Source of the DNA: Bacillus sp. JCM 19034
GTDB taxonomy: Bacteria > Bacillota > Bacilli > Bacillales > Bacillaceae_D
Length of the DNA: 64,000 nt
Assembly (NCBI RefSeq): GCF_001310635.1
Contig: NZ_BAXR01000012.1
Coordinates: forward strand, 16,154 to 80,153
Reading direction: 5' to 3'
Part shown: positions 40,499-50,745 of the stretch, one piece after another
Position numbering within the stretch: position 1 is the first letter of the stretch
Layout of the letters: every line of letters starts with the position of its first letter
Made by a program: the position numbers and the translations under genes
The notes under the pieces: generated by a model
Databases searched by the model: none
What the model saw: the letters and a program-made list of their open reading frames with translations, nothing else
Told to the model about the DNA's origin: nothing

Positions 40499-42424
40499 AT
40501 GATTATTTTACAATGCAACAACCTTACTAAATCATTCGGTGCCGAGCCGATATTATCAGCAATTAAACTAGAAATTCAAACAGGCGATCGGGTAGGTCTT
40601 GTTGGTCGAAATGGAGCAGGAAAATCAACATTACTTAAAATCATCGCCGGACAGCTATCATATGATAGTGGTGATCTAATGAAACCAAAAGGGGTCGAGA
40701 TTGGTTATTTAGCTCAAGATACAGGGTTAGAATCACAATTATCGATATGGGACGAAATGTTATCTGTTTTTAAACCATTGCAACAACTAGAAAAGCAAAT
40801 TCGTTCAATAGAGGAGAAAATGGCTAATCCAGAATATTTTGAAACCCCCTCCCTATACGATAAACTCCTTAAAGAATATGACGAAAAGCAGTTAGAATTT
40901 AAAGATAAGGGTGGTTTTCAATATGAATCTGATATTCGCAGCGTGTTAGCTGGAATGAATTTCGCAGAATTTGATTACTCAACGAAAATCTCCAACTTAT
41001 CAGGAGGACAAAAGACTAGACTCGCACTTGCGAAGCTCCTCTTAACAAAACCTGACCTTCTCATATTGGATGAACCAACAAACCATTTAGATATTGAGAC
41101 ATTAACGTGGCTAGAAAATTACTTGTCTGGATACAAAGGAGCAATCTTAATTGTTTCCCATGACCGTTACTTTCTTGATCGAATCGTTACGCAAATCGTT
41201 GAAATTTCAAGAACTTATTCACGAAAATATACAGGCAACTATAGTGCGTATTTAGAGGAAAAAGCGAAGCAATATGAACTAGATTTAAAACAATTCGAAA
41301 GACAGCAAAGCGAAATCGCAAAGCTTGAGGATTTTGTTCAACGTAATCTCGCCCGTGCTTCTACGACCAAACGCGCTCAAAGTCGTAGAAAACAATTGGA
41401 GCGTATGGACAAGCTTGATCGTCCAACAGGTTCTGAAAAATCCGCTTCCTTCTCATTTGAGATCGAGCGCCAAAGCGGCAATGAAGTTCTTCGTGTTGAT
41501 AATTTAACTGTTGCTTATAACGAAACGACTATCTTCAGTCAGCTTAAACTAGCTATTAATCGTGGAGAGAGTGTAGCATTAATTGGACCTAATGGAGCGG
41601 GAAAGTCTACATTACTAAAGGCGATTATTGGTAAACTCCTTAAGCAGCAAGGAACGATTCGACTTGGGAGTAATGTTAAGGTTGGCTATTATGACCAAGA
41701 ACAAGCCAATTTGAAATCTAATAAACTCGTTCTCCAAGAATTGTGGGACGAACATCCTCTCCTCCCAGAAAAAGAGATTCGAACCGTCTTAGGCAACTTC
41801 TTATTTAGTGGTGATGATGTACTAAAGCCCGTTTCAACATTAAGTGGAGGCGAAAAAGCAAGACTTGCCTTAGCAAAGCTAATGATGGAGAAGGCTAATT
41901 TCCTTATTCTCGATGAGCCAACTAACCATCTTGATCTTGATGCAAAGGAAGTACTGGAAAATGCCTTAATCGATTACCCAGGAACGTTATTATTTGTATC
42001 TCATGATCGCTACTTCCTTAACCGCATAGCTACCCGGATGGCTGAATTAGAAAATGGTGTCATTACTGATTATCTAGGTGATTATGATTACTATGTTGAG
42101 AAAAAAGAGGAAACGAAGCAACGAGAACTTTTAATTGAACGAGATCAAAAGTCTCAAGAAGCCCTACCAGCACAAAAAGATAAACAAGCTTATGAGTTAG
42201 ATAAAGAACAAAAGAAACGTGAACGCCAACGAACACGGCGAATTGCCGAAATTGAACGACAAATGGAAGAGACCGAGGCACTAATAGCAGCAAATGAAGA
42301 AGCTCTATGTGATCCAGAGATCTATTCAAATCACGAACGTGCTCAAGAAATTCAAGAACAAATTGACAACGGCAATGATCAACTCGAAGCTCTAATGGAT
42401 GAATGGGAACAGCTTCAAGATTGA
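40499..42424 (+). CDS. ydiF: ABC-F family ATPase YdiF
   Basis: A 641-residue soluble double-ABC protein from ATG 40499 (MIILQCNNLTKSFG), the family-typical start; an upstream in-frame ATG at 40478 is less likely. Walker A: GRNGAGKST and GPNGAGKST. Signatures: LSGGQKTR and LSGGEKAR. Walker B: LLILDEPTNHLDIET and FLILDEPTNHLDLDA. A long coiled C-terminal region rich in E, K, Q and R (about residues 540-640) is typical of YdiF/Uup-like proteins. It likely acts on ribosomes. Divergent from rex, as in B. subtilis. Confidence 0.93.
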   Translation: MIILQCNNLTKSFGAEPILSAIKLEIQTGDRVGLVGRNGAGKSTLLKIIAGQLSYDSGDLMKPKGVEIGYLAQDTGLESQLSIWDEMLSVFKPLQQLEKQIRSIEEKMANPEYFETPSLYDKLLKEYDEKQLEFKDKGGFQYESDIRSVLAGMNFAEFDYSTKISNLSGGQKTRLALAKLLLTKPDLLILDEPTNHLDIETLTWLENYLSGYKGAILIVSHDRYFLDRIVTQIVEISRTYSRKYTGNYSAYLEEKAKQYELDLKQFERQQSEIAKLEDFVQRNLARASTTKRAQSRRKQLERMDKLDRPTGSEKSASFSFEIERQSGNEVLRVDNLTVAYNETTIFSQLKLAINRGESVALIGPNGAGKSTLLKAIIGKLLKQQGTIRLGSNVKVGYYDQEQANLKSNKLVLQELWDEHPLLPEKEIRTVLGNFLFSGDDVLKPVSTLSGGEKARLALAKLMMEKANFLILDEPTNHLDLDAKEVLENALIDYPGTLLFVSHDRYFLNRIATRMAELENGVITDYLGDYDYYVEKKEETKQRELLIERDQKSQEALPAQKDKQAYELDKEQKKRERQRTRRIAEIERQMEETEALIAANEEALCDPEIYSNHERAQEIQEQIDNGNDQLEALMDEWEQLQD

Positions 42425-44591
42425 CAAGGAAAAACGAAGCCACTACACGCGTACGGCTTCGTTTTTTTCCTTTCTAAATCCTGATTCTGTGATAACCAGT
42501 AGTAATGTGTTGAGACAACAGCAAACATTGATATCGCAGCTGCGACTACTCCTGAATCATTTAACACACATAAAGCTACAGATGCAACAACTCCAGTTTG
42601 TAAAAACAACCGCTTTTCCTCATCGGGAAGCTGGATTTGTTTAATCCACAAAATGATTACCACAAGTATATAACTTGTTACGAATAATTGAGTCCATTTA
42701 GAATGTCTAATTAATTTCATATTCATTTGTAGCTTTCGGACGATTGTATCAGTAATATAAATCCAATCTCCAGCAAATACCCTCTCAAATGCCATCCCAA
42801 TATGAGTTTGCTCACCTTTTTGTAAAAAAACAATCCGAGCAAACCGACAGCAGCAAACAAACCGACAATAAGAATCAGCCTTTTTCGAATTCGTACGTTT
42901 AAGAATTTGATTATGAGAAAACTGAAGGCAATCGCACAAGACAGAGCAGCACCAGCATTCGTTCCAAGTGAATGATTTCCTAATAAGACAAAAGAAAATA
43001 GTGCTATCACTCCAATATAGATCAATACAAGGTAGCTCTTTTTCTTTAAAAGTGGGCTCAATAACATGATAACCGCAATCATAAAGACTCCTACATATTC
43101 ATTACCAATTCCATAATACCTTGCCCCTATGATTGGATCATAGCCTAAAAAGGATCTATGCATAAGTGGTGTACCTAAATAAAGGTCAATCGCAATGATT
43201 GCTGCAGTCAAACCACCGATAATAGGAATTGGATTTTTGCTAAACCGTTCAAGAAACCATCCTGACAAAAAGGTGATAGCTGTTAATCCAATGACAAAAC
43301 CGATGACACCTAAAGCCTTTACGATTGGCGTTAGCAATAAAAACCAGAAAGGTGATAGTAAGGATGCAAGTAACAACACACGATTCCAAGCTTGCCAAAC
43401 CACTTTTCTCTTAGGCTTCATCCACCCGAAGATTGCCGAAACGATTAGGGCCATCACGAGTATCGTAACGTAAATGGAGATAACAGCGGCACGATGCTTA
43501 TAAATAAGCACTATTTCTTCCACACGGTTGAGAACATTCTGTTTATCCACATGTTCATTTTCCACTATTTTAATTGGCTGTCCAATCCAATTCATATCAG
43601 GTGCACCATTAAAGGATTTAACCCAAGTTGGTAGTAAGTCGACACTTGAGACTAAATAGTTTTGTCTCGTTGTTTCTGATGTTAGTGTTCCTCCGTTCTG
43701 GCTGGACCAATAAAATAAAGGTGCCAACTGATACTTTAAGTCATAAGCTTCCTGATGCATCATCGGGGAAAAAAGCCAAACTTCATTCTCATCATTAACG
43801 ACGGCTTTCACAAATTGACTTAGTGACTTTAAGGATCGATTCAACTGCTCAGTAAAGTGTGAACGTTCCATTTGCGGTTTCATTGAAAATAGCCGATGAA
43901 GGTCACCCCATTCAATGACCGTAAACGTTTGATTTCCCTCATATGTAGTCACTTTATCTATTAGATACGATTGATTCATCGACTTACTAAATGGAGCCTT
44001 TTGATCCTCTATAATCGGTGCTATCAGTTCTCCAGTTGTATAACCTTTCATATTCATCGTTAACATTGATGCATAACGAACTTGTTCTAGGTCGGTATCA
44101 CTATTGCCATATACTTGTGTTTTTATATCATTATCCTCTAACCACTGACCGAAGAGCCCCGGAATCGCTTTGTAGCTTGTCTTTCGATTTTTATCAACAA
44201 GCCGGTGGAATAATGGATGGACTAAACAATTAGAGCACGAATGCCCAGATAATTGGTACATCCAATCATTCGCTTGATAACTATTTATATATTCGGTATC
44301 TTCATAGCTGTTCCAATCTTGTACACCTACCGCTTTTCTCCCCGCCCCTATTGTAACCATATTATTTAAATAGGAATAAGGACCTTCTGGTCGAACATTC
44401 ATCGCCGCCATAGCTGCCTTCTCCCATAACTCTTCTTCCGTATCTATCAGGATATCCACTTCTAAAAACGAGAGGCCAGGAACAACGATAACGACAATAT
44501 GATTTGCGTGCCCAACTGATTGTGTATATCCTGTGAGTGGTTGAAATAGTATTAACCAGATCAAACAAAGTACAAGCCATTTTCTCCACAT
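42415..44591 (-). CDS. membrane protein with an extracytoplasmic alkaline-phosphatase-like domain (one frameshift)
   Basis: About 725 residues. After a signal peptide (about residues 1-28), the extracytoplasmic part (residues 30-370) has the shape of an alkaline-phosphatase/sulfatase-fold domain: a VVIVVPGLSF start where a D/T nucleophile strand would be, VYGNSD and WLFSPMM. About eight membrane segments follow, with the conserved-looking GARYYGIGNEYVG and NHSLGTNAGAA. The frame breaks in the A run 42824-42830. One extra base gives LFFLQKGEQTHIGMAFERV and continues through two more membrane segments. The metal ligands of true phosphatases are not all visible, so catalysis is uncertain. The last 15 or so codons run through the ydiF terminator, so the real end may be near 42440. 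Function unknown. Confidence 0.7.
42432..42468. terminator. ydiF terminator (bidirectional stem)
   Basis: Stem AAACGAAGCC (42432-42441) with GGCTTCGTTT (42455-42464), followed by T5. The convergent membrane-protein gene reads through it. Confidence 0.85.
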
Positions 44592-44802
44592 AGCAACTCA
44601 TCCCCAAGAAATTTCAAGATACTATCCACATTACTAACAGGTTTATCCACAGAAAAACTAAAGGTATATATAGGTTATTTTAACTTATACACATTATCCA
44701 CAATTTTTGACAGAAAAATTAGTAACACAGTAACACTTACTATAATAGGGTTTTAGAGGCTTTTCCACATTATCCACATTTCATGTGTATAAGTTATCCC
44801 CT
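44582..44802. other. DnaA-box cluster
   Basis: Three perfect TTATCCACA boxes (44643-44651, 44694-44702, 44770-44778) lie on the plus strand. Near copies are CTATCCACA 44622-44630, TTATACACA 44685-44693, TTTTCCACA 44761-44769 and the inverse TGTGTATAA about 44785-44793. All fall in the AT-rich gap upstream of the membrane-protein gene. Such clusters outside oriC titrate DnaA or regulate genes in B. subtilis. Confidence 0.8.
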
Positions 44803-44824
44803 GCATCTAGTAGCATATATAAAA

Positions 44825-44859
44825 AACACTTACTGGAATTATCTTCTCCAGTAAGTGTT
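44825..44859 (-). terminator. terminator of the thiL-tsaD operon
   Basis: Perfect 13-bp stem AACACTTACTGGA (44825-44837) with TCCAGTAAGTGTT (44847-44859). A T run follows on the minus strand, just after the tsaD stop. Confidence 0.9.
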
Positions 44860-44871
44860 ATCTTATACTAA

Positions 44872-45891
44872 TTACCATTGTTCTAAATCAATGCCGGGAT
44901 TGCCATTTAAATCATAGTCTGAAAATTGTTTTTTCTTTAATTTAATGTTTGCTGCAGCAGCAATCATTGCAGCATTATCTGTGCATAAATTCAATGGAGG
45001 AATGATCACATCGATATGATGCTGAGCCATTCCCTCTGTTAAAGCTGCTCTTAAACCTTTATTTGCTGCCACTCCACCGGCTAGCAGCACTTGTCTTACA
45101 TCATATGCTAGTGCGGCTCGCTCTGTTTTATTAACTAATACATCAATCACACTTGCTTGAAAGCTTGCCGCCAAATCTTGTATCGGCAAATTTTCATTCC
45201 GCTGTTTATAATTGTGGACCGTGTTAATAACTGCTGATTTCAATCCACTAAAGCTAAAATCATACGAGTCAGTTTCTAACCATGCTCTCGGTAATGAAAT
45301 AGTTGCTTCTCCTTCTTGAGCAAGACGATCAATATGTGGTCCACCTGGATAAGGCAACCCAATCGTACGAGCCACTTTATCATATGCTTCACCGACCGCA
45401 TCATCACGTGTTTCTCCAATTATTTCAAATGAGCCGTATTCCTTTAAATAGACGAGCTCTGTATGTCCTCCAGAAACAACAAGAGCCAATGCAGGATACT
45501 GTAACGAATCCAATATAAGTTGGTTAGCATAAATATGACCTGCAATATGATGGACACCTATTAACGGTAACTGATGAGCAAATGCAATGGCCTTCGCTGC
45601 ATGAACACCAATTAATAACGCTCCAACAAGCCCTGGCCCTTCTGTTACAGCAACAGCCGCTAAATCGTTAAAGGAAACATTTGCTTTATCCATCGCCTCT
45701 TCGATAATAATGGTAATTTGTTCAACATGATGCCTTGATGCAATTTCAGGAACAACTCCACCAAAACGCTTATGACTTTCTACTTGTGATGAAACGACAT
45801 TACTTAATATATGACGTCCGTTTTTCACAACAGCTGCTGACGTTTCATCACAGCTTGTTTCAATTGCTAATATTAATTCATCCATCTTCAT
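44872..45891 (-). CDS. tsaD: TsaD, catalytic subunit of t6A tRNA modification
   Basis: A 339-residue Kae1/Gcp ASKHA-fold protein that transfers the threonylcarbamoyl group to A37 of ANN-decoding tRNAs. Marks: [15 protein letters not shown] start, the metal-binding [21 protein letters not shown] and [11 protein letters not shown]. It is the last gene of thiL-tsaE-tsaB-rimI-tsaD, with the start overlapping the rimI end by 14 bases (a second ATG at 45885 is possible). Normally essential. Confidence 0.97.
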   Translation of the reverse strand: MKMDELILAIETSCDETSAAVVKNGRHILSNVVSSQVESHKRFGGVVPEIASRHHVEQITIIIEEAMDKANVSFNDLAAVAVTEGPGLVGALLIGVHAAKAIAFAHQLPLIGVHHIAGHIYANQLILDSLQYPALALVVSGGHTELVYLKEYGSFEIIGETRDDAVGEAYDKVARTIGLPYPGGPHIDRLAQEGEATISLPRAWLETDSYDFSFSGLKSAVINTVHNYKQRNENLPIQDLAASFQASVIDVLVNKTERAALAYDVRQVLLAGGVAANKGLRAALTEGMAQHHIDVIIPPLNLCTDNAAMIAAAANIKLKKKQFSDYDLNGNPGIDLEQW

Positions 45892-46348
45892 CTAATTCCA
45901 CCCACATCACTAATGCGTCTTCCTGATTATCCGCATAATAGTTTTTCCTAATACCGCCTTTTTGGAAACCAACCTTCTTATATAATTGCTGAGCTACATA
46001 ATTTGATACTCTTACTTCTAATGAAACCTTGCTAACACCTAAGTGGCGAAGAAAGGCAAGTACATAGCGCAATAGTTTTTCCCCATGTCCTTGCCCCCGA
46101 TGACTCGAATGGATACCAAAGTTCGTAATTTGAGCCTCCTCCATAATAACCCACATCCCACAATAACCGAAAATATGCCCATCCTCTTCATAAACAATAT
46201 AATGAGCAAATTGATTAGACGTAAGCTCTTGTAGGAAAATCGCTGGTTCCCACGGGGTGGTAAACGCATCTCGTTCCACTTTCATAACATCTTCAAGATC
46301 ATCGACTGTCATAAATCTAAATGTATACTTTTCTTCTTGGTCAATCAT
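45878..46348 (-). CDS. rimI: RimI, ribosomal protein S18 alanine N-acetyltransferase
   Basis: A 156-residue GNAT acetyltransferase with acetyl-CoA loop [13 protein letters not shown] and the C-terminal [17 protein letters not shown]. It acetylates the N-terminus of S18 in known members. Placed between tsaB and tsaD, as in many bacteria. ATG 46348 begins right behind the tsaB stop. Confidence 0.94.
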   Translation of the reverse strand: MIDQEEKYTFRFMTVDDLEDVMKVERDAFTTPWEPAIFLQELTSNQFAHYIVYEEDGHIFGYCGMWVIMEEAQITNFGIHSSHRGQGHGEKLLRYVLAFLRHLGVSKVSLEVRVSNYVAQQLYKKVGFQKGGIRKNYYADNQEDALVMWVELDEDG

Positions 46349-46349
46349 T

Positions 46350-47055
46350 TCACTCGCTCTTTTCTTTCTGAGCCTGTATCCATTTCGCTTCCGCTTCAGC
46401 TAATTGAATATAATTTGGAGTTAATTCATGTACATCTTGATAAATCTCGATTTCCTTCCCTAAAAACGCTAATTCGGAAGGCCGTGGTAGCGTTAATGTC
46501 GCTGGGGCAAATACGACCTGATCTCCTAATACCTCTACAATCCCTTCACGGTGGAGCTCAGCATCTTGTCCAATAACCATAATCGATTGCTTGCGGTTAG
46601 ACAATTCGCTTAGCCATTCATCTAGCATTACTAAACGGTCCTCTTTAACTGTCACACCGACCCCATTTTGAAACGAATATAAGCCGTATAGACTTGTCCC
46701 CGTCTTGCATCGACTAAAGGTACGATTTCTCCATGGAACAGTCGACCAGCTTGAGCCATTAAGGCTAAACTCGATACTCCTACAACGGGAATTTGTAATG
46801 ACCATGCCAATGTTTTCGCTGTTGTCACTCCAATACGTACACCCGTATAAGAACCAGGACCATTTGCTACAACAACTCTGTCAAGTTGATTAGGCTGGAT
46901 TCCTACTTCATTCATCAATTTAGTAATCGCAGGCATTAGACGTAATGAGTGATTTTTTTTATATTCGTTATCATTTCTCCACGGACGATATTGTCTTCTG
47001 TTACAGCGACCCCCATCACATATGAGGATGTATCAATTGCTAATATTCTTGTCAT
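46350..47055 (-). CDS. tsaB: TsaB, t6A complex subunit (two frameshifts)
   Basis: TsaD-like scaffold protein of about 235 residues. ATG 47055 opens TRILAIDTSSYVMGVAVTE; the frame breaks in the T8 run at 46953-46960. One added base gives NIKKNHSLRLMPAITKL, leading into ANGPGSYTGVRIGVTTAKTLAW. A second break near 46684 (one C/G lost) leads to TGLYSFQNGVGVTV and on to the stop at 46350. Each fix restores continuous family sequence, so this is an intact gene damaged by two sequencing indels. The start overlaps the tsaE stop (ATGA). TsaB, TsaD and TsaE work as one complex. Confidence 0.93.
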
Positions 47056-47510
47056 ACTGAAAGCTCCTTACTTAACTCACTCGAACGCGGGCCTGTTCCT
47101 TCTATTGAAATGAGCCGCTCTGTTTCACCCATATAATCAATGGTGATCTTTAATCGGTCCTCTGGTAGTTGTGCTTCTATCATCGACGGCCATTCAATCA
47201 CCGTCACACCGTCCCCATAAAAATAATCTTCAAAGCCGAGGTCTTCGAATTCATCTTCTAATCGGTAAGCATCGATATGATATAACGGAATTCTTCCCTT
47301 ATATTGCTTCATAATTGTAAAGGTCGGGCTATTCACCATTCGTCTCACTCCCAGACCCTTGGCTAATCCCTTTGTAAAGCTTGTTTTGCCGGCACCTAAA
47401 TCCCCTTCTAACGTAATAACATCTCCAGATTGTACAAGCTTTCCAAGCTTTTCTGCCAATTCACTCGTTTCTTCCGGTGCAACTGTTCGTGTTGACCATT
47501 TATCCATCAA
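47052..47510 (-). CDS. tsaE: TsaE, ATPase of the t6A complex
   Basis: A 152-residue P-loop protein (GDLGAGKTSFTKGLA) with the family SPTF motif (VNSPTFTIM) and HIDAYRL. It drives turnover of the TsaB-TsaD complex. ATG 47510 or 47507 lies directly behind the thiL stop. Confidence 0.95.
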   Translation of the reverse strand: MMDKWSTRTVAPEETSELAEKLGKLVQSGDVITLEGDLGAGKTSFTKGLAKGLGVRRMVNSPTFTIMKQYKGRIPLYHIDAYRLEDEFEDLGFEDYFYGDGVTVIEWPSMIEAQLPEDRLKITIDYMGETERLISIEGTGPRSSELSKELSV

Positions 47511-47513
47511 ACT

Positions 47514-48503
47514 TCACCCACGCTTTTGAAAATGGTTATACCCTTTTTTTTCAAGCTTTGTTAATTTCCCTTCTTCTTGCAAATAGACGCCTTCCCCTTC
47601 AAGAACATGTCCAATTTTCGTGATCGTCAATTCTTGTTCCATATATGCTTCCTTTACAATTTTAAAATCTTCTTCCCCTATCGTTCCTATTAAAATAAAG
47701 TCCTCTCCGCCAAAAAACGTATAGTTCAACTGCTTCTTACGTGAGTAGTGCAACATCGCTTTATCAATCGGAATAGACATTTCATCAATATGTATTTTAA
47801 CCCCACTCGCTTCTGCTATTTCATTCGCTTCACTTGCCACGCCATCACTAACATCATTTAATGCTACTCTTGCACCGATACGACTTAAAATCCGGCCTTG
47901 TTTGACATGTGGAAGCGGTTCTTGATGTGCTCTAACCAGTTGTTTTTCATCTTCTGAAAAAACACCGTTCAGCCCTTTTTCAAACAATAAATCCAAACCA
48001 GCTGCTGAAAGCCCAGCACATCCAGTTAGAAATACGATATCTCCAGGCCGTGCTGTGTCCCGATATAATGCTCGATTCCGCTCCACTCTTCCGATTACAG
48101 TAACGGTTAATACAAGTGTGTCAGGTGTCGAAACGGTATCTCCCCCTATTAAATCCATCCCATATGTTCCAGCTAATTCTGACATCCCCTCATAAACCTG
48201 CTGAAGTTCTTCTTGATTCCAATCAGCTGAAGCAGCAACTGAAACAAGATAGTAGGTAGGAATTGCTCCCATCGCAGCAAGATCACTGACATTGACTGCT
48301 AATACTTTTTTGCCGATTTGATAAGGAGTTAATGTGTCACGGCGAAAATGCACGCCCTCTACCATCGTATCAACACAAATGACTTCTTCATATTGTTCGG
48401 AACCACGATAAACAGCCGCGTCATCTCCAATCCCTTTCACAAGTGAAGATTGTCCTGTTTTATGTGGGGTAATAGAGGCGATAAATTCAAATTCGTCTTT
48501 CAT
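47514..48503 (-). CDS. thiL: ThiL, thiamine-monophosphate kinase
   Basis: A 329-residue kinase from ATG 48503 (MKDEFEFIASI), with GATGGGAG upstream. It makes thiamine diphosphate, the last step of thiamine synthesis. Marks: the PurM/AIR-synthase fold with GIGDDAAVY, LAVNVSDLAAMGA (ATP site), GGDTVS and ALNDVSDGVASEA. It heads the operon with the t6A genes, as in B. subtilis. Confidence 0.95.
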   Translation of the reverse strand: MKDEFEFIASITPHKTGQSSLVKGIGDDAAVYRGSEQYEEVICVDTMVEGVHFRRDTLTPYQIGKKVLAVNVSDLAAMGAIPTYYLVSVAASADWNQEELQQVYEGMSELAGTYGMDLIGGDTVSTPDTLVLTVTVIGRVERNRALYRDTARPGDIVFLTGCAGLSAAGLDLLFEKGLNGVFSEDEKQLVRAHQEPLPHVKQGRILSRIGARVALNDVSDGVASEANEIAEASGVKIHIDEMSIPIDKAMLHYSRKKQLNYTFFGGEDFILIGTIGEEDFKIVKEAYMEQELTITKIGHVLEGEGVYLQEEGKLTKLEKKGYNHFQKRG

Positions 48504-48718
48504 TATACCACTCCCATCAATTAGAAAAACACTAAGCGAGTTTGTAATAAAAGCATCGTGTGCATCCATTACAAAGGTTTGAATTTAAGCTTTAAAGTGG
48601 GGTTCTTTCAACAAAATGTGTATCGTGTACAACATTATTCATCGGATCTACATACTCCTCTGTGACTCCTAGCTAGTGTTCACTTCTGCGGAGAAGTATT
48701 ACTTTCTTATACTTTTAA

Positions 48719-48750
48719 AAAAAGCCGAAACATATACGTTTCGGCTTTTT
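48719..48750. terminator. terminator of the 5S-tRNA transcript
   Basis: AAAAAGCCGAAAC (48719-48731), 6-base loop, GTTTCGGCTTTTT (48738-48750). Strong in both directions; it lies just after tRNA-fMet on the minus strand. Confidence 0.92.
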
Positions 48751-48756
48751 GCGGTA

Positions 48757-49058
<302 letters not shown>

Positions 49059-49081
49059 CGTACATTTTGCTTTTCAAAATA

Positions 49082-49198
49082 GCCCGGCAACGTCCTACTC
49101 TCACAGGGGGAAGCCCCCAACTACCATCGGCGCTGAAGAGCTTAACGACCGTGTTCGGCATGGGAACGGGTGTGACCTCTTCGCTATCGCCACCAGAC
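49082..49198 (-). rRNA. 5S rRNA
   Basis: 117 bases. The minus strand begins near GTCTGGTGGCGATAGCG, contains AGGTCACACCCGTTCCC and AACACGG, and ends GAGAGTAGGACGTTGCC. No 23S or 16S sequence precedes it. Confidence 0.95.
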
Positions 49199-49219
49199 TA
49201 TCTCTAACAAGCAATATCT

Positions 49220-49248
49220 AATATACCATGTGTATTTATTATTTGCAA
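49220..49248 (-). promoter_or_regulatory. promoter of the 5S-tRNA unit
   Basis: Minus-strand TTGCAA (49243-49248), a 17-base spacer and TATATT (49220-49225). The start would be about 14 bases before the 5S gene. The pattern resembles rrn core promoters. Confidence 0.65.
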
Positions 49249-49345
49249 GTGTTTTTCTTATTTAAATGATTTTTCTTAAATATTTATATTGCTAGTAAGT
49301 ATTCGTAAGCAATCTAACCCCGTAATTCACCTCAAATTAAACAAC

Positions 49346-49377
49346 CCATCGACAAGTGGGGGGAATCTTGCCGATGG
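49346..49377 (-). terminator. terminator of the moeA-mobB-moaE-moaD operon
   Basis: Minus-strand CCATCGGCAAG and CTTGTCGATGG (one G-U pair), 10-base loop, followed by GTTGTTTAATTT. Confidence 0.7.
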
Positions 49378-49529
49378 ATACAGCAGGTCTCACTAACACT
49401 TTATTCCAAACCTGCAAATGACGATTTCTTTAATAGGTTTACCGATTACTTTGGTTTTTATACATCGTGTAAGCAATTCTCCATTTCTGAGGTCTACCTT
49501 TGACAATATCCCATTGAAACACCTTTTTG

Positions 49530-49762
49530 CTACCCACCACTAACCGGTGGAATAAAGCTACAGTATCTCCCGCCTTCACTGTTACCTGTTCATTTGCAAA
49601 TTCTTCATTAATAGCAACCATCGCACTCTCTATAGAGGGTAGTGCAAACTCGTTCGTTAGTTGTTCTTTTAGTTCCGACACTGTTATATTAGATCGTTCA
49701 ATTGTTAATTCATGCTGACCACTTTCTTCTTGCAACTGAGCAAACAATAAAACCTTAATCAT
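49530..49762 (-). CDS. moaD: MoaD, molybdopterin synthase sulfur-carrier subunit (one frameshift)
   Basis: Ubiquitin-fold sulfur carrier of about 77 residues from ATG 49762 (MIKVLLFAQL), overlapping the moaE end. The frame as read runs on to 49439 with a non-family tail. One added base near 49551 changes ALFHRLVVG to ALIPPVSGG followed by a stop at 49530. PPVSGG is the essential C-terminal GG tail that is thiocarboxylated. I therefore take the short version as the true gene with a sequencing indel. It delivers sulfur to precursor Z together with MoaE. Confidence 0.9.
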
Positions 49763-50228
49763 CCATTTCACCCCCACTAGGCTTACCTAAAGGATATGGC
49801 GTTTTCCCGGATTGATCGCCGATCCACTTTGTCCCATCATGCCAGTATTCCTTTTTCCAAATAGGAACCATTTCCTTAATTCGTTCCATCGCATATGCAT
49901 TCGCCTCATATGCTGCCTTTCGGTGGGGTGTCGATACAGCAATAATTACAGCGATATCCGAAATTTCCAACAGACCAACACGATGTGAGATTGCAATCGT
50001 CGCCCCTGGCCATTTTTCTTCTACCTCTTGACCGATTTGTTGTAATTTCTTAACAGCCATCGATTCATAAGCTTGATATTCTAATTGTAACGTCTGTTTA
50101 CCTTGTGTAAATTCCCTAACGGTCCCGATAAACGTTGCGATGGCTCCACATTCCCGGCGTGTTACCTTTGCGACTAACTCCTCTACAGAAAGTCGTTCTT
50201 TGCAAATTTCAAACATTTCCTGTCTCAT
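49755..50228 (-). CDS. moaE: MoaE, molybdopterin synthase catalytic subunit
   Basis: A 157-residue protein. Marks: GAIATFIGTVREFTQGK, ISHRVGLLEISDIAVIIAVSTPHRKAAYEA and PIWKKEYW with the active-site lysine. It converts cyclic pyranopterin monophosphate to molybdopterin with MoaD. ATG 50228 overlaps the mobB stop (ATGA). Confidence 0.95.
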   Translation of the reverse strand: MRQEMFEICKERLSVEELVAKVTRRECGAIATFIGTVREFTQGKQTLQLEYQAYESMAVKKLQQIGQEVEEKWPGATIAISHRVGLLEISDIAVIIAVSTPHRKAAYEANAYAMERIKEMVPIWKKEYWHDGTKWIGDQSGKTPYPLGKPSGGEMDD

Positions 50229-50745
50229 GTTAGCCCCCTTACTTGATTGATAATATAAGATAGATATTGTTGTTCATTAGTTATTGAAAAAACAGGAACT
50301 GCTGCTTTAAACGGTTGTAGCCAAGTCACAACGGCAATCACATTTTTACAACGATCTAGCAGTTGACGGTCTTTTTCTTCCTTCACCAGCACAATCTTTG
50401 GAAAGGCTTCGTCTTTATATCCTTCTACTAATATCAAATTTGGGTCGAACCTTTCTATTAATTTGATCGTATTCGACAGCCTTTCAACATGCTTAGCTAC
50501 ATGGAGGATCATCTCTCCCCTCCTTCTACAGCTGTCAGCCTCGCTCCTGCTTTTAAATGCCTATCACTATCCTTACTGTTTACTGAAAAAAGAGGATCTC
50601 CTTGATGCCCATGATGCTTAATCGTTGCAACATTCCAGCCAAGTTCTTTCGTACATTGATTAATGACCTTTTCTATTAAAGTCGTTTTTCCACTATTAGA
50701 ATACCCTACTATTTGTAAGACGCTACTATTTGCTTCCAAGGCCAT
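50225..50745 (-). CDS. mobB: MobB, molybdopterin-guanine dinucleotide accessory GTPase (one frameshift)
   Basis: Protein of about 173 residues. The P-loop GYSNSGKTTLIEK and TIKHHGH lie in the first part (50745 to 50509). The frame breaks in the G/A-rich stretch near 50515 and continues as MILHVAKHVERLSNTI to LILVEGYKDEAFPKI (the conserved VEG-K motif) and the stop at 50225. The two pieces together are one normal MobB. The start overlaps the 3' end of moeA. Confidence 0.9.

Noticed and set aside
49439..49529. C-terminal extension of moaD
   Set aside because: It appears only because of a frameshift before the PPVSGG end; the sequence after it has no MoaD similarity.
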